This document shows, one piece after another, positions 1 to 12,300 of a DNA stretch of 64,000 bases. Position numbers and translations under genes: made by a program. The notes below the pieces were generated by a model, which saw only the letters and a list, made by a program, of their open reading frames with translations, had not been told where the DNA came from and did no database searches. Source of the DNA: Pleodorina starrii (taxonomy: Eukaryota; Chlorophyta; Chlorophyceae; Chlamydomonadales; Volvocaceae); contig BRXU01000004.1 of assembly GCA_030267565.1 (NCBI GenBank), positions 2,610,501 through 2,674,500 of the forward strand, given 5' to 3'. The first letter of the stretch is position 1. Every line of letters begins with the position of its first letter.

Positions 1-568
1 CTGGGAACAGATGAAGGGTGTTCCAATAAGGGTAAGGGTAAGAAGACGTGTTGAGTGGTAAGCAACAAGGACGGGATCATAACGACGACGAGAGCGAAAC
101 ACACATACACACGCACCCTGCACCATCCAGACTGACGCAGGGAGGGAATGGCTTGATTCAGGCGACAGAAGTCGCGATACATCCTACACAATTGTTTCAT
201 AGCAAGACCTACGTGCTTTTTCCGTTCGCCTTGAGCGCCAAGTGGATGATTGATGAGAGCCATCGACACGCTTTAAGCCCCCCCAGTCCTCCCTAATCTT
301 TCTTAATGCAGGTACCATCTTATCCCACCTTATCCATGTCGCCATCTGCGGCAGCAAGCTTCCGGTTCTTGGCCTGTAGGATTTCCTCAAAACTTGCGGT
401 AGTGGTAACATCCAAGACTTTGCAAGCATCCTCGGCTGTAAGACGTGTTACTGGCGGCAAGTCTTCTCCTGACGCGCGGGTCCTGAACCTATATGGAGCT
501 CCACACAGTTGGCGCCCGTGCGCGACGCGCGAGGAGCAACGCAGCGGAGCAGGGCGAAATCCCAGCAT
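1..568 (-). CDS. CPP1-like (J-like domain) chloroplast protein, 5' exon only
   Basis: Partial gene running off the left edge. The first exon is 329-568, with ATG at 568. The N-terminal ~40 residues are rich in Arg, Ser and Ala and poor in acids, as in a chloroplast transit peptide. They are followed by a stretch ending in LTAEDACKVLDV and ASFEEILQAKNRKL. That pattern (xVLxV...SFEEIxxAKNRxL) is what I know from the CPP1 / DUF3353 family, membrane-anchored J-like proteins of the chloroplast envelope that help stabilise protochlorophyllide oxidoreductase. The exon ends at a GTGGGA donor (328). A pyrimidine-rich tract ending in CAG on the minus strand lies exactly at positions 3-1, so the intron probably fills 1-328 and exon 2 starts just outside the window. 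The remainder of the J-like domain and the membrane helices are therefore not seen. Alternative: another DnaJ-like or CDF1-type protein. Confidence 0.55.
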
Positions 569-1674
569 TTTTGTAAAAATAAGCTGTGTAGAATGCGCCT
601 TGCAGATGAGTCACGCGTTTCCACAGGGTTCGCGTGTGGTTCTGGTCGTCGCGTCACTTGCAAGCGCAGTGAAAGGCATCCAATACTGCAGCCTGCAAAG
701 CCTTTTTACAACGTCCTGCGGAGTATTATGTCATATGTCGTCGTAACTCACGCTTAACCGGCGAGAGCTGTTCCCCACATCTGTCGTGCATTTCAAGCTG
801 CGCCACTCTTGCGCCTCTTGGGTAACCTTGTCTACCCGCTAGAGCCCCGAAATGGACCCCCCTTCTCCCCAAATCCTGCGCATACCTCGTATCCTACATT
901 CCTAACCAACCATTGTAGCGGATGTCACGAGTCCTCCAAAAAAAAGCCCAATCCGCTCCTGTCTGCTGCCTACCCTGCATAAGGTACCATGCAGTGTTCC
1001 CCCCATTCCCCTCAAACCCGGCCGCTGCACAACCTAAATATACCGCCAAACGCGGACGTCAAACGAGGAACTTCGACGGTAACGCGCCGCCTTATCGGTT
1101 GCCCATGGACGTCCGCGGAAAACGGCTCACGACGCTACGCCGCAACCCAAATCAGTGGCAGCCTGCCGCCGCGCGGGTACCGTAACTGGACACCACCGCT
1201 CTCCAGTCCACCCTCCCGCCCGTGTGATGCGCATCCGGGCACCGCCCAACCACAACCCTCTGCGCACGACCGGACACACGGGGCATTCGCCTTCCACCAA
1301 CAGGCATCGCCGGCCCTTGCACAACCAGGGCTTAGGAGTGAAAAGGGCAACACCCCTCAGCCCCACGCGGCCCCTCCACGCCCCCACTGCCCATGTTGGC
1401 ACACCTGCAAAGGGCCCCCCGTTCCCGCCAAACCAAACTCCAAACACCCACCGCACGCCACACAGTCACACCGCCCCAACCCCCGGACACACCAACTCTA
1501 GCCACGCCCGCTTGTCAGGATCCCGAACAAAGCTGCTGCTGCTGCTGTCGCCACCACTGCTGTTGCTCGAGCCTGCAAGCCTGCCACCCGCTCACGCCCG
1601 AGCGCCAGACAGCGCCCCACCCCCCCCACACACGGGCCGACACGGGCTCCAAGCCACCACCCGCTGCTGGCCCT
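569..1674. other. Intergenic: promoter of the CPP1-like gene and 3' flank of eIF3b
   Basis: No ORF here has protein-like composition or recognisable motifs; the longer ones read C-rich simple sequence. The part next to 568 should hold the promoter of the leftward CPP1-like gene. The part next to 1675 should be eIF3b 3' UTR. A minus-strand TGTAA (TTACA at 706-710) lies 965 nt beyond the eIF3b stop and is the only candidate algal poly(A) signal I found in between. Confidence 0.5.
706..710 (-). terminator. Candidate poly(A) signal (TGTAA) of eIF3b
   Basis: TTACA on the plus strand, hence TGTAA in the sense of eIF3b. TGTAA is the usual poly(A) signal of volvocine green algae. It would give a 3' UTR of roughly 1 kb ending about 140 bp before the next start codon at 568. 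Confidence 0.35.
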
Positions 1675-4600
1675 TTACTTGGTGTTGTAGGGCTCCTCCT
1701 TGACGTCGATGATCTGCTCCACCATGACCTTCTGAATGGTGAACTCCTTCTCCGCAAAGCGCGCGCCGTACAGCTCCCGCTTGAAGTCCAGCTGCAGCGC
1801 CGCGTAGTTGCGGCGGCTCTCCAGGAACTCCTTCCACTCGTCCATACCGCGTTGCCGCTCGTGGAGCACGTCGGCGTCGGCCTGGGGTCGGATGGGTCGG
1901 AGGGAAGGAGGGAGGGAGGAACGAGAGGGGCGGGTCGGAGGGAGGGACGGTCCAAGGTAGGAGGCAGCGTCAATGGCAGTGTGAAAGGGGCGGACGAAAA
2001 GGACGACCCGAGGTGTGGAGATTGCGCTCTGTCGTAGGACAGCAGGCCAAACGCCACAGGGATGGGCGGCCCGTTGAGCAGCCCCGGCTTGAAATCCTCC
2101 CCCGGCAGTGCAGAGAGCGCGCGCGGGTCAGGCGGCAGCCGCGGCGGCGGTGTGTGAGCGCGCGCGCGCCTCTCCCCGCCTCGTCCCGCCCCATCCCTCC
2201 CCCGTCCTTTCCGCCGCCGGCACATCAACACAACGCACACCGCACCTGCATGATGAGCTGCTCGTCCTCCTCGTCGTACCGCTTCGTGTACTGCTTCAGG
2301 TTCTTGGCGATCTCCGCATCCTTCTCCGGCGGCAGCAGGCTGGGCATGCGCGGCCGCCAGCTGAACTGGTACAGCTTATCGCGTTGCGAGCTGCGGGCGG
2401 GCGGGCACGAGGGCGGTTGGGTGCAGGAAGGCAGCGGATACGGTCAAAATGATGCCGGCTAAGGAGGAGAGGCGGCGGATGGCTGTGTGTGGGAACAGAC
2501 ATGAAGCGCCCTGCACCGCCGAAGTGGCCAACCAGAAACCGTCGCCTCCGATGCCCTTCAAAGAGTAAAGACCTCGCCGCCTCCCAGCCGCAACACAGTA
2601 CCACACACAGCACAGACGCCGCAAATCGCAACGACCCACCGAGCCTTTCCTTCATCAACCAAACTGAACCAAACCCTCCTCCTCTCCCCTCCCCTCCCCG
2701 TTCCCGCGCCCCGAGCAACCCCCGCTCCGGCCCCCCCGCCTCTTCGTTAGTCCTTTATGCTCTACCCCCAGTTTCCCACCTGTACAGCAGCCGCCCGCCG
2801 AAGGACCAGATGTTGACGCCGTTCTCCATCTGCTGCACGTGCGACACCACCGTCGCCACGTAGCGGCCGGTGGGGTCCCACTCCACGTCCGTGGCCATGA
2901 AGTGCTCCGCAGTGGCCGTGGTCTCCATCTCGTCCACATTGAAAAACTCCAGCTGTCCGTTGAAGTTCTTCAGACCCGCCAGCACAATGGTGCGGCCCTG
3001 AGGCGACCAGCTGATGGTGTTGCAGGCGCGGCTGTCCAGAACCTCTGTTTAATGGCAGGGTGGCACGGTTCGGGGCGGGTCGGGTCGGGGGTTGTCATCC
3101 ACGTATAGGCCGGAGCGCGTAAAGGGTAAAGAAACAGAAGAAGGCCGGGGGGAGAGGGGCCAAAGGCGGGCGGGGGCCGCAGCGTGGTGAGAATGTTGTG
3201 AGGGGGCGCCCCAGCCAGCCGGGGGAGGCCGCACTCCAGGCCAAGGTGGTCGCAGACGGGGCGGGGCCAGCAGGCACGGGAATGGCCCTTGAGCCTCGGA
3301 GCGCCACCCTCCGCATCGTCTTCCTCAACCCTGCCCCGCCTGTCATCTGCGTGCGTGCACGCGCACTCCGCGCACAAACACTCAGCTCCCGCACACTCAC
3401 TCAGCTCGCGCACGCCCAGGCGGCCCTTGTCGTCGCGCATGGTGAAGAACGAGATCGAGGGGCGGGGGCCGTCGCCGTGCACCACCGCGAACCGGTGGCC
3501 CTTGGGCTCCCACGCAAAGTTGAGGACGCGCTCCTTGTTGTTCTTCAGCTCGAACACCTGCATGCGCGCACGCACACAAAACCGCATGGTCGATTAAACA
3601 ATCAACTTAGCAGTCTTATTTGCCTATTTGACGGTCGATTTACGGTACACTTCCCCCGAGCTGACGAGCCAGCCAAGCTAGGTCGGCAGCTAGCTAAGGG
3701 AGCTAGCTAGGAAGCTAGCTAGCGGTCGAGCCCCACCTCCAGCGGCACGTCCTTGTCCTTGACGCAGAAGATCTGGAAGCTCGTGGTGGTCGACTTCTTG
3801 GTCTTGGTCCACGCCTCCACCTTGACTGCAAGGTAGGTGCCCTGGGGGTGCCAGTACAGCTTCACGTCTGCGGGTGTGGACGGGAGGACAGGGGGACAGG
3901 GGGGCGCGGGGAGTGGGGTTGGCCGCGGGTAGGCCGGATTCCGTCAACGGGTGAGGGGTAATTAAACGGCGGGTGAGAGGTGGTGGTGGTGGGAGAAGCA
4001 GGGGACAGGGTGCGGCAGTGCGAGGGTGCGCGGGGGCGGCGAGCGGAGAGGGGGAAAGAGCCGGCCGGCAGGCCCGCATGGGGCATGAGAGGCATGATGG
4101 GCGAGGCGGGGTCCCGAAAGGCTGGCAGCCAGCCAGCCAGCCAGACCCACGGGCTACGATGTGCGCTGCATGTCATGCGCGCCAAAGTACGCAGTCGATG
4201 AGGGCGGCCCAGGACCGGGCGTCGCTGCCCGCCGATCGCCTTCGAGAGCGCCTCCATTTCCAAGCACCGGCCCTCTTTTCGAGCCTCGCAGCTGCCCTAT
4301 TACCCGACCCTTCTTGCGATCCCCCGCGGCTCTTGGGTTAAACATTAGGCGCACGCGCCTGCGCCCGGGCAGCCATGCTGCGGAGCCAACCCCCTCCCGC
4401 GGGCGCTGCGTTGCCGCCCGCCCGCCCATGCCGCGTACAGCAGCAGCAGCTCACACAGGTTCCGTGCTCCGCGTGTCCATTGTCGGGACATTCGTGCGCA
4501 CCGCCAACCGCCTGGTGAGCCTCCGACACTCCGACGAGTCACTTCGGGTTTCTGTGGCGTCGTCTGCGGTTGCCCGGGACCCGGGTTGTTCGTTGCCCAA

Positions 4601-7600
4601 ACCCACACCAGCCCCGGTCCCATCCTCTTCTCGGTTCCATTCACGGACGCACCCTCCACGCTTCGGGGCCCGAACAGCCACAGCGGAGAACACACAACAC
4701 AACACACAAGCACCCACATGTCCCCATTCCCCCACCGCGCCGCAGAATGGCCTACCGCTGACGTTCAGCATGTTCTTCTGCCGGATCTCCGTGCGCTCCG
4801 GAACCTTGATCAGCACGATACGGGCCGGCTGGTTGCCCTGCTCCGCGCTGTAGGCCGCCAGCAGCGGCTCCGAGGGGCTCCACTCAAAGTCCTGCGAGCC
4901 AGTCAGCCAGTCGGTCGGTCAGCCAGCCAGATGGTCCGTTGTCAGATGCGAGGATTGGAGGGTCGGGCAGTGCTGGAAACGCCATTTCTTCCGGTCCGTC
5001 AAGATGCGGCATTGCGCTTCTCGCGGCATTGCGTTCCCATCAGCGGCCCACCCGCCTCGCCCAGCAGGCACAAGCACCGACGGATGCGTGTGCTCTAGCG
5101 GCCCCCCATGGTCGGGAACCCGCCATCTAGCAATCAGCAGCGCCATGCCGAACCGCACCAGTGAGGCAGCTTCTGCGCGGCCCGGCGGCCTGCCCAAAGC
5201 CAGCACCTCTTCACGTGCGCCCCGCGTCTGCGGCCTCCAGCAACTACCCCGCCCCCAAAGCGCACCCGGTAGTGCTGCGGCCATCATCTCCCCCGTCGGC
5301 CTCCCTCCGGTCCCCTCCCTTTCCCTGCTGCCCCTCACGCGTGCCGACCCCTTTCCCTCACGACCCCAACCCGATACGCTGCTGCGGAACGCCCTGCCTT
5401 GGGCACGCCTCGCACCCCCACAGAGACGGAAAGACCCCTCCCTCCTCTTCGTCACCTTTTAAGCGTCCCTCCCTCCCATTACGTCCCGCCCCCTGTGCTC
5501 CACCTCACCTCCCAGCGCGTCCCCTCTTCCTCCCCCCCTTTCCCTAGCGCACCGACCCACACCACTCCCCTACAACGAGCACCGCCTGCCTCCGCCTTGC
5601 ACCACCAGCGCTGCACCGCAGACCCACCCCTACACTCCGCTCACCCGCTAACCCCTCATCCCAACCCCGCTTAGGAAACCGGAAGTTCACCCCCTTTTTA
5701 CACACACGCACACGCACCCGCTCACTCCCCTCATCCCCCATACCGCACCTGCACGCCATCCAGCTTGAGTGACTCCTTGCCCAGCAGGCCCATGTGCGGG
5801 CACTCGAAGATCGAGATCTTGCCGCGGCCCAGGCGCGCGTAGTAGAGATCCTCCCGGCCGCCGGCCCACTTGAACACCGGCCACTTGAGCGCGCCGTTGG
5901 GGCCCGCCGAGGAGCCCACCGCGTACTCGTCCACCGGGCCCTCAAACTTGCGCAGGAGCTTGCCCGACCGCACGTCCCAGATGCTGATCAGCACGTGGAA
6001 CGAGTCGCGCGCCGAAACCGGCTCGTGGCTCGTGTACGACAGGATGTACTTTTCGTTGGGCGAAAAGTCAATGAGGCGCACGTTGGGGTGCGCAAAGCGG
6101 TTGATGCGCGTGAAGGAGGGGCCGCCCCACACCGCCATGCCCTGTCGGTGCATCGTGGCCAGCATGGTGCCCTGCGGCGACCACTGCACGAACGACTCCG
6201 TCCAGTATTCGCGCTGGAAGGCCACGTCGGCGCGGCCGCGCTTGCCGTCGTTGAAGCAAACCACAGTGTTGTCGCCGTGGCGCATCACGTACTGGTCGCG
6301 ACCCAGCTTGTCGGCCAGCCAGCTGTGCAGGTTCTCCTGCGTGGGGCAAGGAGGGCGTGGTGCGGGGGGCGTGGTGCGGGTTCTTATTGTGGGTGAAAGT
6401 GTAGTTGCGGGGGCGGGGGCTAGGTCTGCAGATCCGAGTCCGGCCCGGCGGGTCGCGTTGGGCGAACGGACCGAAATCGCACACAGGCAAGGTGAAGTAG
6501 ACAGAGACACTTCTTCTTTGCCAGGACGGCGGCGGAAGGGAGGAGAGGAACCGAACGTGCCCACGCGCGTCCCCCATGCAAATCTGGGACATTCAGACGC
6601 GCACAAGGCCGGCGCAGCGTGCTATCGTTTGCCAAAAAGACCACCCTCTGGCTTTGTTTTCATACAGTGTCCGTGGATTTGGCCTTGCAGCAGGACCGAA
6701 GGACAGGGGCCCCACGAATGGCTCCAAGGCGGAGGGCCCAAACACGGCAGCGTCCCCCCCCCCGGGAAGACGCGCTACACAGGCGTCCCGCCATGCACAG
6801 GCGGCGGGCGCCCAGGCGCGGCCAAGAAAGATAAGGGTGCCCAGCAGACAGCGCCGCCGGCCGTGGCGGCTCGCCAGTCCGGGCCCCCGATCCCACAGCG
6901 TCCGAATCGCTGCACGCCGCAACTCCACATGCTCGTCCACGTCCGTACGACCATACACCGCAGGACGACCGGCGCCCACCGCCGCTCTCTATGGGCTGAG
7001 TTCAACCCCGGGACCCAATTCCCGATGGCTGCCTGGCGCGTGCGTGGCCGGAACTGCTCATTGTCGCCACCCGCTCCTCATCGCCGCTGCTTGTCGGCTG
7101 CTGCTTGCTTCCCATGCTGCAACCAGCGGGGCCCAGCAGCCAAGGTACCCCTTGCAGGTGCCTGGGCCACGGCCGTCGTACTGCTGTGCGCTGTAGCTGC
7201 CCACTCCGCTGTAAGACGCGCGGGCCAGGTGCGTCAAACCAGCCCACAAGATTCTGCCATGTCCCCTGTTGTAGTGACGGAACAAACTGCTCCATCTCCG
7301 TCTGCGCACCCGGGGGCAGCGCACTGGCGCTAGCTGAAACGCCGGAGCACTCCAACAGACAGCTGATCGCGGCAGCGTGCTGCGCCGGACGACAGCATGG
7401 CCGCATCTCCTTCCGCGGGCCGCCCTCGAATCCAGCCCAGACATACACACATGCACATGCCGGGGAAGCAGCTAGGGGTCGGTGCCAAGCCCATGCCAAG
7501 AGCCATGGCCAGGACTGCGGCAGGGCCGTAATGGCCCTTGGCTGAAGGGCGAAGAGGGCCTCCCCCACCAGCGCGAGCTCCGTAGTGCCACGCTGCGCAA

Positions 7601-8979
7601 CGCCAATGTGCATCGCTGGCTCCGCAAAACCCAAATGACCTGTGCTGGCCCCCCTTGGCACGTGACTGGTGCTGCCCTCCTCCGATCATGGATGACGGCA
7701 GCGGGAGCCCGGCAAGCGCCTTGCCGCGACCCGCCCAAGTCGCGTCCTTCTGCGCGACCTGCGGCTGTCCAAATCGCTCCCACTTGCTGCTGATACCGCG
7801 TCGGCGAGCTGCCAAAACGCCAACACAGCCCTTCGCGGCTCGTGACGAACTGCCGCTGCCACATCGCCGTGCCACGCCCCGCAGCTGCTGCTGCCGCTGG
7901 TGCTGGCTCTCCGCCTCCGACGAGCCGCCAGCAACCAGAGCCGCGACGAGGGGGTCCGCATGCCGGCGACTCCGCTCGAACTACGGCACTTCGTGCCCCT
8001 TCCGGGTTCGGCCGCAGGGTGGAGAGATTAATCAACAGCAGGCGCAACCGCGCGCCCCCGCCAAACCCCCCCTCCTAGCACTTGGAACCCCCCCAGCGCA
8101 CGGCCGATTACCCCTTGCGCACCGGCTGCTTGTAGGGAACCGGCTCCAGCGGCGCGTACTCGTCCGGCACCTTTGCGTACTTGTCAAAGTCATCAAAGCG
8201 GCAAAGGGTCAGCTTGTGGTTCTTGTCTAGCTGATACCCGTTCACAAAGCGCTCGTCCAGAAGCGCCGCGTCCGCCTCCTGCGATTTGTGAATGTTCTAA
8301 TGAGTAACAGTGCTGCTGGGGATGTCGCTGGCTGCCAGCGCAGCTGACGAACAAGACCGCCAAACAAGACCAGCTGCTTGCTCCCACCTCCTTGCGGGCC
8401 AGCTCCACGAACGCGAACCCTTTGGTCGTTTTTGTCGTTTCGTCGAGGGGCATGAAAATGCCATCTGCAGACAAGGAGTGGGCGCGCTTGTTCAATAAGC
8501 GCGCCGAAATCGCCTGCCGCCGCCCTTCGTGATACACGCCACTTCACCCTGCGGCCTATGCAGGGCATCGAGCATCAAAGTACACGGGCGGATCGCAAGC
8601 CAACTTACTGTCGCGCACGTCGCCCAGCTTTGAAGCAATGGTGCGCACGACGGTCATAAGCTTCTCATACTTCTCCTCCGGCGCCTTGGGCAGGTTTTGG
8701 ATCACTGCAGTCCATTTAGCGGAGTCACAAGACTGGTGTGGCTGGCTGGCCGGCGATTCGCGGCCAACTGCAGCCGCCGCCCTCACCGATGCACGATCCG
8801 AAGCCCGACTGCGTCTGCACGTCCTCCTCCTTGATGTCATCGTCATCGCTCCTAATTCCCATGTCATCGCCACTAGGCAAGATCAGCTCCTCCAGCTCAA
8901 AGTTCTCAAAGGGAAAGCCCGGTGGCATGTCCGGGAACAGGTCTCGCGCTACCGCGAGGGGGTCTAGATCGTGCACCAT
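1675..8979 (-). CDS. EIF3B: Eukaryotic translation initiation factor 3 subunit b (eIF3b/Prt1)
   Basis: Scaffold subunit of eIF3, which binds the 40S ribosome and recruits initiator Met-tRNA and mRNA in the cytosol. Eleven exons: 8787-8979, 8609-8704, 8388-8464, 8123-8278, 5749-6336, 4756-4891, 3737-3867, 3401-3557, 2780-3044, 2246-2390, 1675-1881. All GT/AG junctions close in frame to 716 aa, about the length of plant eIF3b (~712). Visible features: acidic N-terminus (SDDDDIKEEDV); an RRM at about 65-150 (VIQNLPKAP, KGFAFVEL); a WD-type beta-propeller with YWTESFVQWSPQGT, WGGPSFTRINRF, FAWEPKGHRFAVVHGD, AEHFMATDVEWDPTGRYVAT; then a helical tail with LYQFSWRPR and MDEWKEFLESRRNYA for eIF3i/g contacts. 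Intron 4 (6337-8122) is unusually long at 1.8 kb. The start is the ATG that directly opens the conserved acidic region. It is divergent with the polo-like kinase. Confidence 0.95.
3590..3723. repeat. AT-rich patch plus CTAG-type microsatellite in an eIF3b intron
   Basis: In intron 7 of eIF3b, a locally AT-rich stretch (about 3590-3655) is followed by degenerate AGCTAGCT repeats (3676-3723). The repeat ends 14 bp before exon 7 (3737-3867), on the intron-7 donor side in transcript sense. A similar CTAG block occurs in the last intron of the PP2C gene (21698-21723) and at 40946-40970 in NBS1. Confidence 0.6.
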
Positions 8980-9357
8980 GGTTGCGAGGGATGCTGAAGC
9001 GAAGTGGCAAGTGACAGAGGAATAGGTGGATGTTCAGGCGATAGAGAAGCTAGTGTGCCTCAACAAAAACTGAATTGCACGACACTTACGACCGCGAACC
9101 GCCAGACCAGCGCTGGGCACAGCTTTTGCTGTTGCCAAAACGCATGCATACAACAGACTTGTTTATATGCAGTGAACCATGAACGAGTAACCGTTGCAAA
9201 TTGTTTTAAGGCGCACCCCATGTCTGCCTCCACGTTATTGTAGCGGGGCAAGAGGCACCCTCAAGTCGTTGATTTGAGGTTGCCCGCCAGAGGAGCTATG
9301 GCCTGTTGAGAAACTGAGCAGTCCTCGCCATTCACTTCCCACAGCCAGCGGGAGGCC
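8980..9357. promoter_or_regulatory. Bidirectional promoter region eIF3b / polo-like kinase
   Basis: About 378 bp separate the eIF3b ATG (minus) from the proposed kinase ATG (plus). The segment is more AT-rich than the flanking coding sequence (around 9060-9240) and has no coding signal. It must contain both 5' UTRs and both promoters; I see no diagnostic motif that fixes a transcription start. Confidence 0.5.
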
Positions 9358-12300
9358 ATGCACAGGAGGCGGCCCGTGGTTGTAAGTAATGACTTCCTGC
9401 TCATTTTCTTAAACAGTCGTAAAGCCGGGATCGGGGAGGCCGAGAAGCGCTCCACCGTGCTGCTGCCGCAGGCATGCCCGCCGGTCATTTCTTACGCGGA
9501 GGATGGCGAGCAGGAGTCCTTTGTCAAACACAGGTGAGGCTCCAAGCTCTGCACTGCGGCTGAGGCGCTGACGTGTTGGGCCCGGGATTCGTGGGTTACG
9601 CCGAGGTGCCGAGGTCGCGTCACCCCCGACCTCTCCACCGGCAAGGCCCTCTTCCGAAAGGACGCCCTCAGCACCAAACACCGTTTCCTACATGGGGGGG
9701 ATGTTTGATAGGAGACAAGCTGAATTAACCTCGTCTCTGTCATCCTTAGGGCTTCTTGCACTTGCCCATATTCCGCGCCCGGCCTTCGGCCCCCTTCGGG
9801 CCCCCGCTTCCGATTTCCATGACCATACAGGCTTCTGGGGCATGGAGGCTTTGCGGCCGTGTACGAAGTGGAGCGCGTGTCGGATGGATGCCGCATGGCC
9901 GCCAAGGTAGGTGCATGTATGTGCGAGTGTGTGTGTGGGGCGGGGGGGAAGAGGGGATGGCGATGAGCGGCCCGCAGCCAGCGGCCAGAGGTGGCAGCCG
10001 TTGCTGGAGAGTGTCGCTCTAACGGCGCAGGCGGGGTCGCGCCGGTGGCGCGCGGAGGGAGGAGCTGGCGCGCACGCACTAGGCACGGACGGGCGCAGGT
10101 TCTCGACCGGCCCCGCTCCCTGCCAGCAGCCGCCGAGATAGCCCCTCCGCGTGGAGCACGTTCCCCTTGGGCTCGGCTCATTCGGCAAATGGCACGTGAG
10201 CGTCAGCGAAGGGCTTTGCAGGCAGGACGAGCAGACAGGCACACGCCCAACCCCTTGCGGCTCCTGGCCTCGGTCCTGGCGGGCCCCCGCTCCATCCCCA
10301 AGGCCCTGCGCGCCCACCGGCTCGCGCCCGCGCCTGTCGTACCGCCGTACGCGCCATCGTGCAACTGCCATCGTACAACTGTACGGCACACGTGCTTGTG
10401 TCCCGCAGGTCCTCCCGCTGAGCTCCCTGGCGGACAGCAACAAGCTGCGCCGCGTCCAGAATGAGATTGACATCAACCAGCTGCTGCACCACCCGCATGT
10501 GGTCACGTTTCTGGGCTCCTTCCAGGACGAGCACAACGTGTACCTGCTGCAGGAGCTGTGCTGTGAGTCACATCATACATGCCTGGCCTCCCTGGCATGG
10601 CACATATAGAGCCCCGCCGAGCGGGCGCGCCGCAGGCGCTGTCACTGGCCTCTAGGGGCTTGGGCCTCTCTGGCCGCTTGGGGATTGGACTTAGCAGGCG
10701 CGCTCACTGGTTCGGAAGGCTCAGGCCGCTGCAGCTCAGGTCTCTCAGGCTAAGGTCCCGCAGGCCCAAGTCTCTCAGGCCCGGGCTCGATCGCAGCGCG
10801 GCTGGCGGGAACGGGGCGCGCGGGAGGCACGGGCCCGGGCTATGGGCAAGAGCGCGGGGAGGAGGGCAGCTTGGCTTCGGTCGGCGGGGTCTTGGGACAA
10901 GCCAGGGGCGGGGCTGGCGGCAGCGGCGCCAACCTCAGTCGGGGCTTGGCGGCGCTGGCCGGGTCCGTGTGTGCTGCCGGGGGCGGCTCTTGTTGATGCT
11001 TGCGCTCTCCCCCGTGGGGGTATCATCTTCATTTCTCCGCCCCGTGCTGCTGCCACCGCCGCCACGGCCTCCCCTTACCCGCACAGGCATCACACTCAGC
11101 GAGCTGCTGCGGCAGGTGGGGAGGATGAGCGAGCTGCAGGCGGCGCACATCCTGTGGCAGGTGAGTGGGCTCCCTCCCTCCCTGGAGTTGGATGCTGAGA
11201 TGCCGCTTCTCGGCGAGGCGCAGGCGTAGAGGGCAGGCATACGACGGAGGGGCGCAGGCGCGTCGCCGCCGAGTGTGGCCCGCGTCCGTGCGGGGGCGCG
11301 CTCTGGAAGCCCCGGCTGGGCAGTGTGGGAGATGCCCGCGCGCCGGCCGCTGATCACTGGCAGTGGAGGCAGTGGAGGTCGCATCGTAGCGCGTGGCGAG
11401 CCGCAGGGCGTGTTTGTGTGCGCCAGCCGCCAGGCTGGGCAGCCCGCATGCTGTGCTGCCGGGTTCCAAATAACGCGCCGCGCGCGCCTGTGTCGGTGTG
11501 CGCTGTTGGGAAAGGTGGGCTGCCCAGCCGCCAAGTGCCCTCCGGTGCCGCGCGGTCGCCTGCGCCGCGCACACCTCGGTGCCGCACCTTGCCCCCCTGC
11601 CCGCCTCTGTCGCCGCGGCTGTGGCTTCGTCCTTTACTGTCGACGCCTGCGCTGCCCAGGTGCTCTCCGCGCTGGAGCACCTTCACGGCTGCCGCGTGGC
11701 GCACCGCGACCTGAAGCTGTCCAACATGTTTTTGGCGCGCGACGGCACCGTCAAGGTGGGCGACCTGGGCTTGGCCTGCCACCTGCCCACCCCCGCCTGC
11801 CGCCGCCGCTCCACCTGCGGCTCCCTCAACTGGATGGCGCCCGAGGTGCTGCGACCCGGCGCCGCTGGCTACGGCCTCGAGGTCGACATCTGGGCACTGG
11901 GCGTCGTGCTGTTCACGCTGCTGGTCGGGAGGCCGCCATTCGCAGTCACCGCGGGCGGCGGCACCGCCGCCGCCGGCGGCGAGGACGGCTGGCCACAGAC
12001 CACCTGCGCGCGTATCCTGGCGGGGCGTTACCGCTGGCCGGGTCCGGAGGAGGTGGCGCTGGGAGCGGAGGCGCGCGACCTCGTGGCGCGGCTGCTGGTG
12101 GTGGACCCCGCCGCGCGGCCGTCCCTGGAGCAGCTGCGCGGCCATGCATTCTTCCAGCTGCACCTCGGCCCGCTGGCGGCGACCTGGGCGGCGGCGGGAG
12201 GAGCGGGGGCGGGGTTGTCGGGGCTGGCGTCGGGCCCCTCGCGGTGGCCCTCGGGGCCGCAGTTGCCGCCACTGGAGCAGCTCGGCGGCGGCGGCAGCGC

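Noticed and set aside
1515..2240. Possible extra eIF3b exon around 2030-2110 with readable peptide
   Set aside because: No suitable donor; exon 10 joins exon 11 in phase and directly reproduces the conserved tail, so the stretch is intronic.
5870..7333. 487-codon plus-strand ORF
   Set aside because: Antisense to the large eIF3b exon (5749-6336) and its long intron; composition is Arg/Pro/Gly noise from GC-rich DNA, with no family motif.
9417..9471. Extended kinase exon 2 starting at 9417
   Set aside because: It would need a preceding exon ending in phase 2, and the upstream frame has a stop and no ATG; the acceptor before 9472 gives a clean frame from the ATG at 9358. Left open as an alternative.
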